From positions 3,968,001 through 4,032,000 of the forward strand of contig NZ_WWGH01000001.1 of NCBI RefSeq assembly GCF_009865135.1: a stretch of DNA of 64,000 bases, written 5' to 3'. The stretch is from Streptomyces sp. SID8374 (GTDB lineage Bacteria; Actinomycetota; Actinomycetes; Streptomycetales; Streptomycetaceae). The notes below the pieces were generated by a model that searched no databases, was not told where the DNA came from, and saw only the letters and a list, made by a program, of their open reading frames with translations. Of this stretch, positions 33,589 to 41,084 are shown piece by piece; position 1 is the first letter of the stretch; every line of letters begins with the position of its first letter. The position numbers and the translations under genes are program-made.

Positions 33589-34397
33589 GCCTCTCCGCCT
33601 TCCGATCGGGTGATCAGCGTGCCGGTGGAGCCGTCCAGCAGCTCGGTGACGGCGGCGCTGCCGATGACGACCCGCTCCACTCCGCCTTCCAGGGCCTCAC
33701 CGGCGGCGCGCAGCTTCTTGCGCATGCCGCCCTTGGCGCCCTTGTCGCGGAAGGCGGCCGCGTCCGCCGCGCTGATCCGGTGTACCGGCCGGTCGTCGAT
33801 GAGCAGATGGCCGACGTCGGTGACCAGGACCAGGTCGGATGCGCCGGTGGCCCCGGCGATCGCGGCGGCGGCCCGGTCGGCGTCGGTGTTGACCTCCTGG
33901 CCGGCCGCGTTCCGGGCGAGCGGGGTGACCAGGTAGGCGTGGCCGGGCTGGAGGTTCTTCAGCGGGGCCGGGTCGACGCCGGTGATGGGGCCGACGAGGT
34001 TCTCCAGCTCCACGAGCTGCTTCTCCCGCCACCACCACCGCTCGCCCTCGGCCGCGCTGACCAGGCCGTCGCTGCCGAGCAGCCGCTCGGCGGTGATGCC
34101 CCGGCTCTCCAGCCGCGTGAGGACGTCCTCGGCCAGGACGGCGCTGACCGTCTTGATGTCGTCGATGACCTCGGGGGTGGTCCACCGGCTCTGGTTGCCG
34201 TACCGGTCGCGGAGGATGGCGGACGGTTCGCTGTAGCGGGCGTCGAGTTTCTTGAGCGGCTTGGACCAGCCGTGCACGAGGATCAGGGGCCGGTCCCGGC
34301 CATGCCGGGCCAGGTCGTCCCACCAGGTGCCGTCGAGGCCGTCCAGGCAGCTGCCGCCGAGCTTGACCACCGTAGGAAGGGAACGGTCCGCGCTCAT
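33585..34397 (-). CDS. lysZ: LysZ/ArgB-like amino-group-carrier-dependent kinase
   Basis: A 270-residue amino acid kinase-fold protein, the size of LysZ. Motifs are VVKLGGSCLDGL at the N-terminus, LILVHGWSKPLKKL, ITGVDPAPLKNL and VNTDADRAAAAIAGATGA. In AmCP pathways this enzyme phosphorylates the side-chain carboxylate of the amino acid held on LysW. The gene overlaps its neighbours on both sides by 4 nt, in the order lysX-lysY-lysZ-GATase. HGWSKPL replaces the HGGGP-type loop of ArgB, pointing to the LysZ branch. Its carrier is encoded three genes upstream. Confidence 0.87.
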   Translation of the reverse strand: MSADRSLPTVVKLGGSCLDGLDGTWWDDLARHGRDRPLILVHGWSKPLKKLDARYSEPSAILRDRYGNQSRWTTPEVIDDIKTVSAVLAEDVLTRLESRGITAERLLGSDGLVSAAEGERWWWREKQLVELENLVGPITGVDPAPLKNLQPGHAYLVTPLARNAAGQEVNTDADRAAAAIAGATGASDLVLVTDVGHLLIDDRPVHRISAADAAAFRDKGAKGGMRKKLRAAGEALEGGVERVVIGSAAVTELLDGSTGTLITRSEGGEA

Positions 34398-35449
34398 GCC
34401 GGCATCACCGGCTGCTGCGTCAACCCCGTCTCCTCCGGCAGCCCGAACCGCAGGTTCGTCACCTGCACGGCCTGCCCCGCCGCCCCCTTGACCAGGTTGT
34501 CGAGTGCGGCGAGCACGACGATCCGGCCGCCCTCCTCGTCCAACAGGGCCGTGACGTCGGCGTAGTTGGAACCGAGCACCACCTGCGGGTCGGGGACCGG
34601 GATCAGCGTCTCGTTGTGCCGCCGGACCCGGACGAACGGGCGCCCCTTGTAGAAGCGCAGATAGGCCCGGTTCAGCTCGCGCTGGTCCACCTTCTCGTCG
34701 GTGAACACATACGAACTGGTCAGCAGCCCCCGTACGTTGGGGACGCCGTACGCCGACATGGAGAGGTTCCCGATGGTGCCGGGCTTGCTCCGCTCCAGGA
34801 AGTCCCCGACCTCGGCGGCGTGCCGGTGCCCGGTCGGGGAGTACGGGGCGATGGCCCCGGCCCGGAACGGGTGCAGGTCGGAGGTTCGCAGCTGGACTCC
34901 CCCGCCGCTGGACCCGCTCTTGCCGTCCACCACCACCGTCTTCAGGTCGAGGCCGAGCCCGAGGGTGAGCGGGGCCAGTCCCAGGGTGATCGCGGTGGCG
35001 TAGCAGCCGGGCAGCGAGATGAGGGCGGCGTCCTTCAACTGGTCGCCGATCAGCTCCGGTACGCCGTAGACGAAGCGGTCCGCCAGGTCGGTGCGGCGCT
35101 TGACCTTCGGGTACCAGCGGTCGTGCAGCTCCGGCGTACGGATGCGGAACGCGCCGCTGAGGTCGACGATCGCCGGGATGCGGTCGGCGAGCAGCGAGGA
35201 CAGCTCGGCCGAGACCGGTGCCGGGGTGGCCAGGAAGAGGACGTCGGCCTTCTCCGCGACCTCCTCGGTGACCGGCTGGATGGTCAGGCCCCGGTCGTTG
35301 CGGAGGCCGGGGTGGAGCTCGGAGGGGCGGCGGCCGATGTTGGAGGAGCCGCCCAGGAAGGTGAGTTCGAGGTCGGGGTGCTGGGTGATGAGGCGGATGA
35401 GTTCGCCGCCGGCGAGCCCGGAGGCGCCGACGACTCCTGCACGGATCAT
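34394..35449 (-). CDS. lysY: LysY/ArgC-like carrier-bound acyl phosphate reductase
   Basis: A 351-residue reductase of the N-acetyl-gamma-glutamyl-phosphate reductase family: NADP-binding VGASGLAGGELIRLI at the start and catalytic Cys in SLPGCYATAITLGL, with GKSGSSGGG and HRHAAEV further on. In AmCP systems it reduces the phosphorylated side chain of the carrier-bound amino acid to a semialdehyde. It is of normal length. 4-nt overlaps on both sides mean coupled translation with lysX and lysZ. Together these give a carrier-bound aldehyde, the branch point used for secondary metabolites in other Streptomyces. Confidence 0.9.
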   Translation of the reverse strand: MIRAGVVGASGLAGGELIRLITQHPDLELTFLGGSSNIGRRPSELHPGLRNDRGLTIQPVTEEVAEKADVLFLATPAPVSAELSSLLADRIPAIVDLSGAFRIRTPELHDRWYPKVKRRTDLADRFVYGVPELIGDQLKDAALISLPGCYATAITLGLAPLTLGLGLDLKTVVVDGKSGSSGGGVQLRTSDLHPFRAGAIAPYSPTGHRHAAEVGDFLERSKPGTIGNLSMSAYGVPNVRGLLTSSYVFTDEKVDQRELNRAYLRFYKGRPFVRVRRHNETLIPVPDPQVVLGSNYADVTALLDEEGGRIVVLAALDNLVKGAAGQAVQVTNLRFGLPEETGLTQQPVMPA

Positions 35450-36300
35450 GCGAGTAGCTCCTGCACATGACGGCCGATGGCCGAGGGGATGTCCGCTCCG
35501 GTGGCCGAGGCCACGGCCCGGAAGCCGGGGGCGTGGTTGACCTCGTTGACGACATAGCCGTCGGGGGTGGCGAAGAGGTCGACCCCGTAGATGCCGGGGC
35601 CGAGGACGTCGACCACACCGTCGACGATCTTGACGACGTCGGGGTCGTGGGCGATGGCGCGGTTCTTGTTGCCGAGGGCCGCGTTGTTGCGCCAGTCGCT
35701 GCCGCCGCTCTCGAACTCCGCCGCCCCGATCAGCTCCCGCCCGACGACCAGGCACCGCACCGAGCTGCCGCCGAGGTACGGCTCCACCACGCTGGCCTGC
35801 TCGAAGGCGTGGGCCAGGTCCTCGATGTAGTCGTACACGGAGTGCGCGGTGTCGGCGTGCCGGATCAGGGTGACCCGCTTGCCCATCCCGCCGAAGACGG
35901 GCTTGAGGACGAGGGGGAGCGGCAGGTCGGCCAGGGCCTTGTCGAAGTCCTTGCGGGAGAGCACGAGCCGGTGGTCGGGGACCGGCACACCGGCGGTCCG
36001 GAGGAGGGCGCGCAGGGCGGCCTTGTTCTCGCAGGCGTGGATGGCCCGGGCGGTGTTCAGCGTGGGGACGCCGGCCGCCTCGGCGAGGGTGGCGATCAGG
36101 CCGCCGCGCGTGTAGCTGCGGCTGCGGATGAGGAGGGTGTCGTACCCCTTGACCGACGGGGCGTCCGGGTGGCCCAGGGAGAGCGACTCGTCGTTGACCC
36201 AGTCGATGTGGAGGCCGAACGCCGGGGCCGCCTCGATGAGCAGGCGTTCCTCCCAGGCGACCCGGTCCGCGACGAGGGCGACGGGACGGGGAGCGCCCAT
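35446..36300 (-). CDS. lysX: LysX-like ATP-grasp ligase that loads an amino acid on the carrier protein
   Basis: A 284-residue RimK/LysX-type ATP-grasp enzyme. Landmarks are ACENKAALRALLRTAGVPVP, VLKPVFGGMGKRV (nucleotide loop), VVGRELIGAAEF, the SDWRNNAALGN segment similar to the LysX substrate loop, and the metal ligands in VNEVNHAPGF. LysX makes an isopeptide bond between the amino group of an amino acid (2-aminoadipate or glutamate) and the carrier's C-terminal glutamate. The gene starts 1 bp after the carrier stop. Since this carrier ends in Gln, the bond actually formed here is uncertain. Confidence 0.9.
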   Translation of the reverse strand: MGAPRPVALVADRVAWEERLLIEAAPAFGLHIDWVNDESLSLGHPDAPSVKGYDTLLIRSRSYTRGGLIATLAEAAGVPTLNTARAIHACENKAALRALLRTAGVPVPDHRLVLSRKDFDKALADLPLPLVLKPVFGGMGKRVTLIRHADTAHSVYDYIEDLAHAFEQASVVEPYLGGSSVRCLVVGRELIGAAEFESGGSDWRNNAALGNKNRAIAHDPDVVKIVDGVVDVLGPGIYGVDLFATPDGYVVNEVNHAPGFRAVASATGADIPSAIGRHVQELLA

Positions 36301-36301
36301 G

Positions 36302-36487
36302 TCACTGGCCCCAGTCGCGCAGCTGCACCTCGACCATCTCCAGCGTCAGCCGGCCGTCCTCGACGGCCTCGACGCGGAGGGTCAGGATGCACTCGGGGCA
36401 GGAGAGCGTCTCGCCCAGGGCGACCGGGGGGACGGTCAGGTCGGTCTCGCACTCGGGGCATACGCCGGTCAGGGTGGCGGTGGACAT
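36302..36487 (-). CDS. lysW: LysW-like amino-group carrier protein ending in Gln
   Basis: A 61-residue acidic mini-protein with the LysW zinc ribbon, CPEC near residues 10-13 and CPEC near 30-33, and a Glu-rich C-terminal strand. Canonical carriers end EDWGE and the terminal Glu takes the substrate through its side chain. Here the last residues are EVQLRDWGQ followed by TGA, so the terminal residue is Gln. The codon is CAG, one base from GAG. The gene lies directly before lysX. Either the Gln is deamidated, the alpha-carboxylate is used, or the chemistry differs. Identification as an AmCP is strong from sequence and context. Confidence 0.9.
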   Translation of the reverse strand: MSTATLTGVCPECETDLTVPPVALGETLSCPECILTLRVEAVEDGRLTLEMVEVQLRDWGQ

Positions 36488-36525
36488 CGTGAACTCCGTA
36501 GATCGGTCGGGAGGGTCGGGGTGGG

Positions 36526-37680
36526 TTACGCGGGCACCGGGCGGAAGTCGATGGCGGCCTTGCGGATCGTGTCCCGGTCCAGCAGCGGGCGGCCGTCCCG
36601 CTCCTGCCGTTCGGCCAGCCACGGCGTGAAGGCGTCGACGTCGACCTCCAGGCCCGAATCGGCCAGGGCCCAGCGGACGAGGGCGGGGGTGAGGCGGCTG
36701 CGGACGCGCAACTCGCGGCTGTTGCCGACGAGTTCGGCGGGCAGCGTCTCGTACGCGTGCGGATGGCTCAGCTGGCCCGGCAGCTCGTACGCGAACGCGT
36801 GCGGGGTGGTCGGCCCGGACTGGAAGGCCTCCCCGAGGCCCGCGCCGCGCAGGGCGATCCGGGACAGCTCGGTGAGATGGGTGAGGTCGAAGCGGGTGTC
36901 GCCGTGGATGACGCGCAGCGAGGTGAGCAGCTCGGCCAGCGGGGCGTTGCCGCCGCGCTCCCCGATCCCGCCGACGGTCGCGGAGATCCACCGGGCACCG
37001 GCCCGTACGGCGGCCAGGGAGTTGGCGACGGCCATGCCCAGCATGTTGTGCGAGTGGATCTCGATCTCGGAGCCGTCGATCGCGGTGATGTCCGCGATGA
37101 CCTCCTCCATCTGCCAGGGCGAGAGGTAGGCGACGGTCTCCGCCAGCCGGAACCGGTCGGCGCCCGCCGCGAACCCCGCCTCCACATAGGGGACGAGCCG
37201 CTCCCGGGGCGTACGGGCGCCGTCCTCACCGCTGAACGTGACGTGGAAGCCGCGCTCCTTCGCCTGCTGGATAGCCGAACGTGCCAGCGCTTGAAGGAAC
37301 TTGGGGCTCGCCGAGTCGAGTTTCAGCTGCGCGTGCTGCTCGGAGGTGGGGATCGAGTACATGATGTGGCGCACGCCCAGCCGCTCGGCCTCGTCCAGCG
37401 CACGGGCGACCTGGCGGCGGTCGCGTACGACGACGAGCGTCATGCTGCGCTCGGGGGTGACCGCCTCGTGGGTGGCGAGGACGAGGTCGGCGTCCTTGGA
37501 GTCCGGTCCGGAGACCATGCCCACCTCGACGAGCTCGACGCCCGTCCGCACCAGCAGGTCCGCGATGGCGGCGGCGTCCTCGGGGCCGAATTCCACCCCC
37601 GCCATGTGTGCGGAATCGCGCAGCGTCGCGTCCGATATACGGGGCGGCCTCTCCAGTTTCTCGGGGCCTTCTGCTGCCAT
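36526..37680 (-). CDS. Homocitrate/isopropylmalate synthase-like DRE-TIM metallolyase
   Basis: A 384-residue TIM-barrel metallolyase. The metal/catalytic motif reads ISDATLRDS where the family usually has DxTLRDG, the metal His pair is in EIHSHNMLGMAVANS, and IGERGGNAPLAEL is homocitrate-synthase-like. Such enzymes condense acetyl-CoA with a 2-oxo acid; HMG-CoA lyase or 4-hydroxy-2-oxovalerate aldolase relatives are alternatives. It is the first gene of the AmCP operon (AGAGGAA before ATG), fitting an early precursor-making step. No homoaconitase or homoisocitrate dehydrogenase follows, so a standard aminoadipate route is not complete in the cluster. Confidence 0.85.
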   Translation of the reverse strand: MAAEGPEKLERPPRISDATLRDSAHMAGVEFGPEDAAAIADLLVRTGVELVEVGMVSGPDSKDADLVLATHEAVTPERSMTLVVVRDRRQVARALDEAERLGVRHIMYSIPTSEQHAQLKLDSASPKFLQALARSAIQQAKERGFHVTFSGEDGARTPRERLVPYVEAGFAAGADRFRLAETVAYLSPWQMEEVIADITAIDGSEIEIHSHNMLGMAVANSLAAVRAGARWISATVGGIGERGGNAPLAELLTSLRVIHGDTRFDLTHLTELSRIALRGAGLGEAFQSGPTTPHAFAYELPGQLSHPHAYETLPAELVGNSRELRVRSRLTPALVRWALADSGLEVDVDAFTPWLAERQERDGRPLLDRDTIRKAAIDFRPVPA

Positions 37681-37907
37681 TTCCTCTGCTCCTCTTTCCG
37701 TGAAAGGGGTTGGCGATCAGGGCTGTATTCGCTGATCCATATCCTTCGGCGCCTGGCTGAAAAGAGCAATGTCTGCCGTGTCAGAGCTGTGTTGCGGAGT
37801 GTCAAGGAATGTCAGGAAGGAAAGGCCGTGCAAGGGTGGTGTCCGGGCGTGCCAAATAGCGGACGAAGAACACCCGTTGATGTGACGCACGCCCTACGGT
37901 GCTGGGC
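37681..37907. promoter_or_regulatory. Divergent promoter region of the AmCP operon and the racemase-like gene
   Basis: This spacer is less GC-rich than flanking DNA. Rightward, TACGGT (37895-37900) sits exactly 7 nt before ATG 37908 with no ribosome site, suggesting a leaderless mRNA. Leftward, a weak pair on the minus strand, CTTTTC (37759-37764) and TATGGA (37736-37741) with a 17-bp spacer, could drive the cluster. No operator palindrome stands out. Confidence 0.4.
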
Positions 37908-38666
37908 ATGGATCTCTTCTCGCTGCCCCGGCTGGGGGTCGTCGTACCGCCGGAAAACCCCACGGCGGAACCTGAGTTCAACCATCTGCTCGGCGCCGGA
38001 ATGAATGTGTACACCTCCCGTTTCCCGGTGACTCCGGGGGCCGGGCTCCGGGCCATGCTGGAGACGTACAACGAGGTGCTTCCCGACCTGATCGGCAGCT
38101 TCGGCGCCCTGCGCCTGGACGCCACGGTGGTGGCGTGCAGCGCCTCGCACTACCTGCTGGAGCCGGACGGCGACCGGGCGTTCTGCGAGGAGCTGTCCGA
38201 GCGGGCCGACTCGCCCGTGCACTCCTCCACGCAGGCGATCCTCGCGGCCTGCGAGGCGCTGGGGGTGACCCGGCTGACGCTCGTCTCCCCGTACGAGCCG
38301 TGGCTGACCGACACCTCCCGGGCCTTCTGGGAGCGGGCCGGCCTCACCGTCGACGGGGTGGTGCTCGTCCCGGCGGAGGAGGCCGCGCGCCCGGGCGGGG
38401 ACGCGCACTTCGACCCGTACGCGGTGACGACCGGGGCCATCCTGCGGCGGATACGGGAGCGGGAGCTGCCCGCCGACACGGCCCTGCTCTTCACGGGCAC
38501 GGGCATGGGCACGCTCGCCGCGCTGACCGAGCTGGCCCGCAGCGACCCGCACCGCACCCTGCTGACCTCGAACCTGGCGTCGGCCTGGTGGGCGCGGCGG
38601 GTGGTGGGGGAGAAGGGTGAGGCGCACCACCCGCTGCTGCGGCGGCTGGAGGGGGCGGTGGTGTGA
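37908..38666 (+). CDS. Asp/Glu racemase-superfamily protein (maleate isomerase/arylmalonate decarboxylase-like)
   Basis: A 252-residue protein with the fold signature of maleate cis-trans isomerase and arylmalonate decarboxylase: PRLGVVVPPENPTAEPEFN at the start and VVACSASHY with Cys77. The second catalytic position, normally Cys in an SCT-like loop, falls in LLFTGTGMGTL and has no Cys. Maleate isomerases have both Cys and arylmalonate decarboxylase keeps only the second, so this protein is the reverse case. It is divergent from the AmCP operon and probably belongs to it. Reaction unknown; isomerase, racemase or decarboxylase are possible. Confidence 0.78.
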   Translation: MDLFSLPRLGVVVPPENPTAEPEFNHLLGAGMNVYTSRFPVTPGAGLRAMLETYNEVLPDLIGSFGALRLDATVVACSASHYLLEPDGDRAFCEELSERADSPVHSSTQAILAACEALGVTRLTLVSPYEPWLTDTSRAFWERAGLTVDGVVLVPAEEAARPGGDAHFDPYAVTTGAILRRIRERELPADTALLFTGTGMGTLAALTELARSDPHRTLLTSNLASAWWARRVVGEKGEAHHPLLRRLEGAVV

Positions 38667-38714
38667 GGGGGTGACGGCGGGGCGTGCGTGCTCCGGGGCG
38701 ACGGGGTGACGGCG

Positions 38715-38745
38715 ACGGCCCCGGGAACGCGCGCCCCGGGGCCGT
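38715..38745. terminator. Bidirectional hairpin terminator
   Basis: An exact 11-bp GC-rich stem (38715-38725 with 38735-38745) around a 9-nt loop, between converging genes. Confidence 0.65.
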
Positions 38746-38807
38746 ACCACCGCTCGTCCGCTCGGCCCCGGTCCGCTCGGCCGCGGCCCGGTCAGGCCTC
38801 CGTCCGC

Positions 38808-39497
38808 TCAGCCCGCCGTCGTCTCCGGCATCTGCCAGGCGTACCCCATCCGGTACCCCACGCCCCGGACCGTGATGATCCAGCCGCCGGAGCCGAGCTT
38901 CGCCCGGAGGCTGCTCACATGGGTGTCGATCGTGCGGCTGGTGTGCCCCCAGTTGCTGCCCCAGACCCGGGCCATCAGCTCTTTCCGGGTCACGACCGTC
39001 TCCGGGGTGGCGGCCAGTGTGTAGAGCAGCTCGAATTCCTTCGACGTGACGCCGACGAGCCGTCCCCCGAGCCGTACTTCCTGCCGACGCGGATCGATAT
39101 GCAGATCGCGCAGGGAAATGGTGCCCGGAAGGTTCTGCCGGGGCCGGGAACGGCGTAGCACCGCTTCGATACGGGCCCCGATTTCCCGGAATCCCCAGCT
39201 TTTCACCACACAGTCGTCGGCGCCCGCGTGCAGGACGAGGACGCGTTCCAGTTCGGCGTCGGCATCGGTGACCGCTATCAGGGCCGTGTCCCCGCCGCCG
39301 CGCAGGGAACGGCACAATTCCAGCCCGTCGATATCGGGCAGTTCCAGGGAGAACAGCACCAGATCCGCGTCGCCGTACACGCGCAGCGCCCGCTCTCCGG
39401 TGGAGACGCTGCGGGCGGTGAATCCCTGCCGCCGCAGATCGCCCACCATGGCCGCCGCTGCGGCCGCGTCCTGCTCCACCACGAGTACCTGTCTCAC
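38808..39497 (-). CDS. OmpR-family regulator with atypical receiver (phosphoacceptor Asp replaced by Ser)
   Basis: A 229-residue protein with a receiver-like domain (1-115) and a winged-helix OmpR output domain (about 130-220, TSKEFELLYTLAATPETVVTR and RTIDTHVSSLRAKLG). In the receiver the phosphoacceptor site reads LVLFSLELPDIDG, Ser50 in place of Asp, and the acidic pocket is EQD, while the conserved Lys is kept (CVVKSW). It cannot be phosphorylated in the normal way and fits the class of atypical response regulators controlled by ligand or by amount. No kinase gene is adjacent. GTG at 39497 was preferred; ATG at 39551 adds 18 residues. Being next to the AmCP cluster it may be its regulator. 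Confidence 0.85.
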   Translation of the reverse strand: MRQVLVVEQDAAAAAAMVGDLRRQGFTARSVSTGERALRVYGDADLVLFSLELPDIDGLELCRSLRGGGDTALIAVTDADAELERVLVLHAGADDCVVKSWGFREIGARIEAVLRRSRPRQNLPGTISLRDLHIDPRRQEVRLGGRLVGVTSKEFELLYTLAATPETVVTRKELMARVWGSNWGHTSRTIDTHVSSLRAKLGSGGWIITVRGVGYRMGYAWQMPETTAG

Positions 39498-39552
39498 GTT
39501 GCCCCACCCACCCTCTCTCCTCGGCTTCACGTCGATCCGGGGCGCCGCCATG

Positions 39553-40809
39553 TCAGCTGGAGGCGCCGGTGAGCGCGACGGCGGGGGGTGGGGCGGGCGG
39601 GTTACGGAGGCGGGGCGGCGCGTCCGGCGGGGCGGCGGTCCCCCCGGACGCGCCCCCGGCGGCGCCGGGCAGGCGCTGGTAGACGTACGCGGCCGAGGCC
39701 ATGGTCATGTGGTGGTGCCAGCCGGGGAAGGAGCGGCCCTCGAAGTCGAGGACGCCGAATCTTCGGCCGAGCGTGGTGACGGCCGAGAGGGCGGCGGCGT
39801 GGCCGCGCGCCAGCCGGAGGACCTCCTCCACCCGCCGGTCGGTGAGGGTGGTGAGCCAGTACCGGGCGGGTTGCCGGCCGTCCGGGTCGGGCCGTTCCAG
39901 GATGCGGTACGGGCGTGCGCCCACGTCGTCCCCGAGGCCGGGCCGGGGCGCCCCCACCGTGCCCGCGTAGGTGTGGACCGGTACGGGCCGGACCCGGCCG
40001 TCCGGGGTCTGCCGGAGCAGGACATGGGTCTGCCGGGCGTGCCGGACCTCCATGAGCGCGCTCACCGTGGTCACGACGGGCGTGTGCTGCCCGGTGAGGA
40101 GCACCAGGTGGTCCGGGGCCACCTCGCACACCACATCGGCCCGCTGCCGGGTGAGGCCCGCGAGGACCCCCGCCGCTTCGTCGCACCGGGTCAGGTCCAG
40201 CACCCAGGGCAGATGGGCGAGTTGGGGCTGTGCGGCCGCCTCGGCGGCGTACCCGACGACATGGTCGGCAGGGGTGCGTCCGGCCTCGGAGCCCGGGATG
40301 CGGGCCCGGCGTCTGCGCTCCCGGTCCGAGTCCCACGCCCCGCCGAGCACGAGGCTCCAGTCCACCGGGTAGCACTGGGTCCCCGAGACGAGGAAGAAGA
40401 CCAGCGCCCGCTGGCAGTTGACGGTGCGTCCGGTGACGGGGTCGAGGCGCCGGTGCACGCCCACCGAGTGCTCGCCGCGCTTGGGGATGATGAGTTCGGC
40501 GACGGTCCAGGAGTGCGGGGTCGTCCGCGCGGCGACCCGGCGGGCGAGCCGGCGGCGTACCGGCGTCCACTCCCACGGGCTGGCGTTGATGAACTGGTGC
40601 AGACCGTGTGCCGCGGCCGGGGGTAAGGGCTTCGCCAGGGCCATGCGGCGGGGCGTCTTCTTGCCCGATACATGGATCAGGGCCCAGAGATATGCCTGCG
40701 CCCAGCGGCGCTGCTCCGGCCGCTGGAAGGCCCGGAAGATCTCGTCCATGAACGTCTGCATGTATGCGCCGTCGCCCGGCACCGCCGCGCGCACCTCACT
40801 TGACGACAT
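39553..40809 (-). CDS. IS701-type transposase-like protein, probably domesticated and catalytically dead
   Basis: A 418-residue protein of the IS701/DDE_5 family. SVGVHRRLDPVTGRTVNCQRAL and the C-terminal GRSFPGWHHHMTMASAAYV match conserved transposase blocks. The first catalytic Asp, in the usual DDTGFPKKG motif, falls at W101-TVAELIIPKRG and is missing. I saw no flanking inverted repeats or target duplication. Full length, an intact frame and a lone position beside biosynthetic genes argue for a retained cellular role, perhaps DNA binding. The last 35 residues are Pro/Ala-rich. A second homologue is encoded at 51662. Confidence 0.8.
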   Translation of the reverse strand: MSSSEVRAAVPGDGAYMQTFMDEIFRAFQRPEQRRWAQAYLWALIHVSGKKTPRRMALAKPLPPAAAHGLHQFINASPWEWTPVRRRLARRVAARTTPHSWTVAELIIPKRGEHSVGVHRRLDPVTGRTVNCQRALVFFLVSGTQCYPVDWSLVLGGAWDSDRERRRRARIPGSEAGRTPADHVVGYAAEAAAQPQLAHLPWVLDLTRCDEAAGVLAGLTRQRADVVCEVAPDHLVLLTGQHTPVVTTVSALMEVRHARQTHVLLRQTPDGRVRPVPVHTYAGTVGAPRPGLGDDVGARPYRILERPDPDGRQPARYWLTTLTDRRVEEVLRLARGHAAALSAVTTLGRRFGVLDFEGRSFPGWHHHMTMASAAYVYQRLPGAAGGASGGTAAPPDAPPRLRNPPAPPPAVALTGASS

Positions 40810-40996
40810 GTAACGCTACGCCCCCTCGATACTTGTCACCGCTCGCACCCGAGTGGATACATGGCACATCAGTACGAGGTGAAAGTACCGCCCGGAACGG
40901 AGTTTGCCCGGGTCGGCCGTCTATTTTGCGAGTTCGGGGCCTGACCTGCGAAAACGCCCCTCGGAGCGGCATGGGCGAGGGGCGCGGGGAGCGGAA

Positions 40997-41029
40997 GGAC
41001 CCGGCTCCACCACTGGTGGAGCCGGGTCC
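40997..41029 (-). terminator. Intrinsic-type hairpin after the MFS gene
   Basis: A perfect 15-bp stem with a 3-nt loop (ACT at 41012-41014) lies 55 bp beyond the MFS stop. Confidence 0.75.
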
Positions 41030-41084
41030 CGCAGCCGACCGGTGAAGTGTCAACAAATCATGAACATGGCCCGGGCACGCTTCC

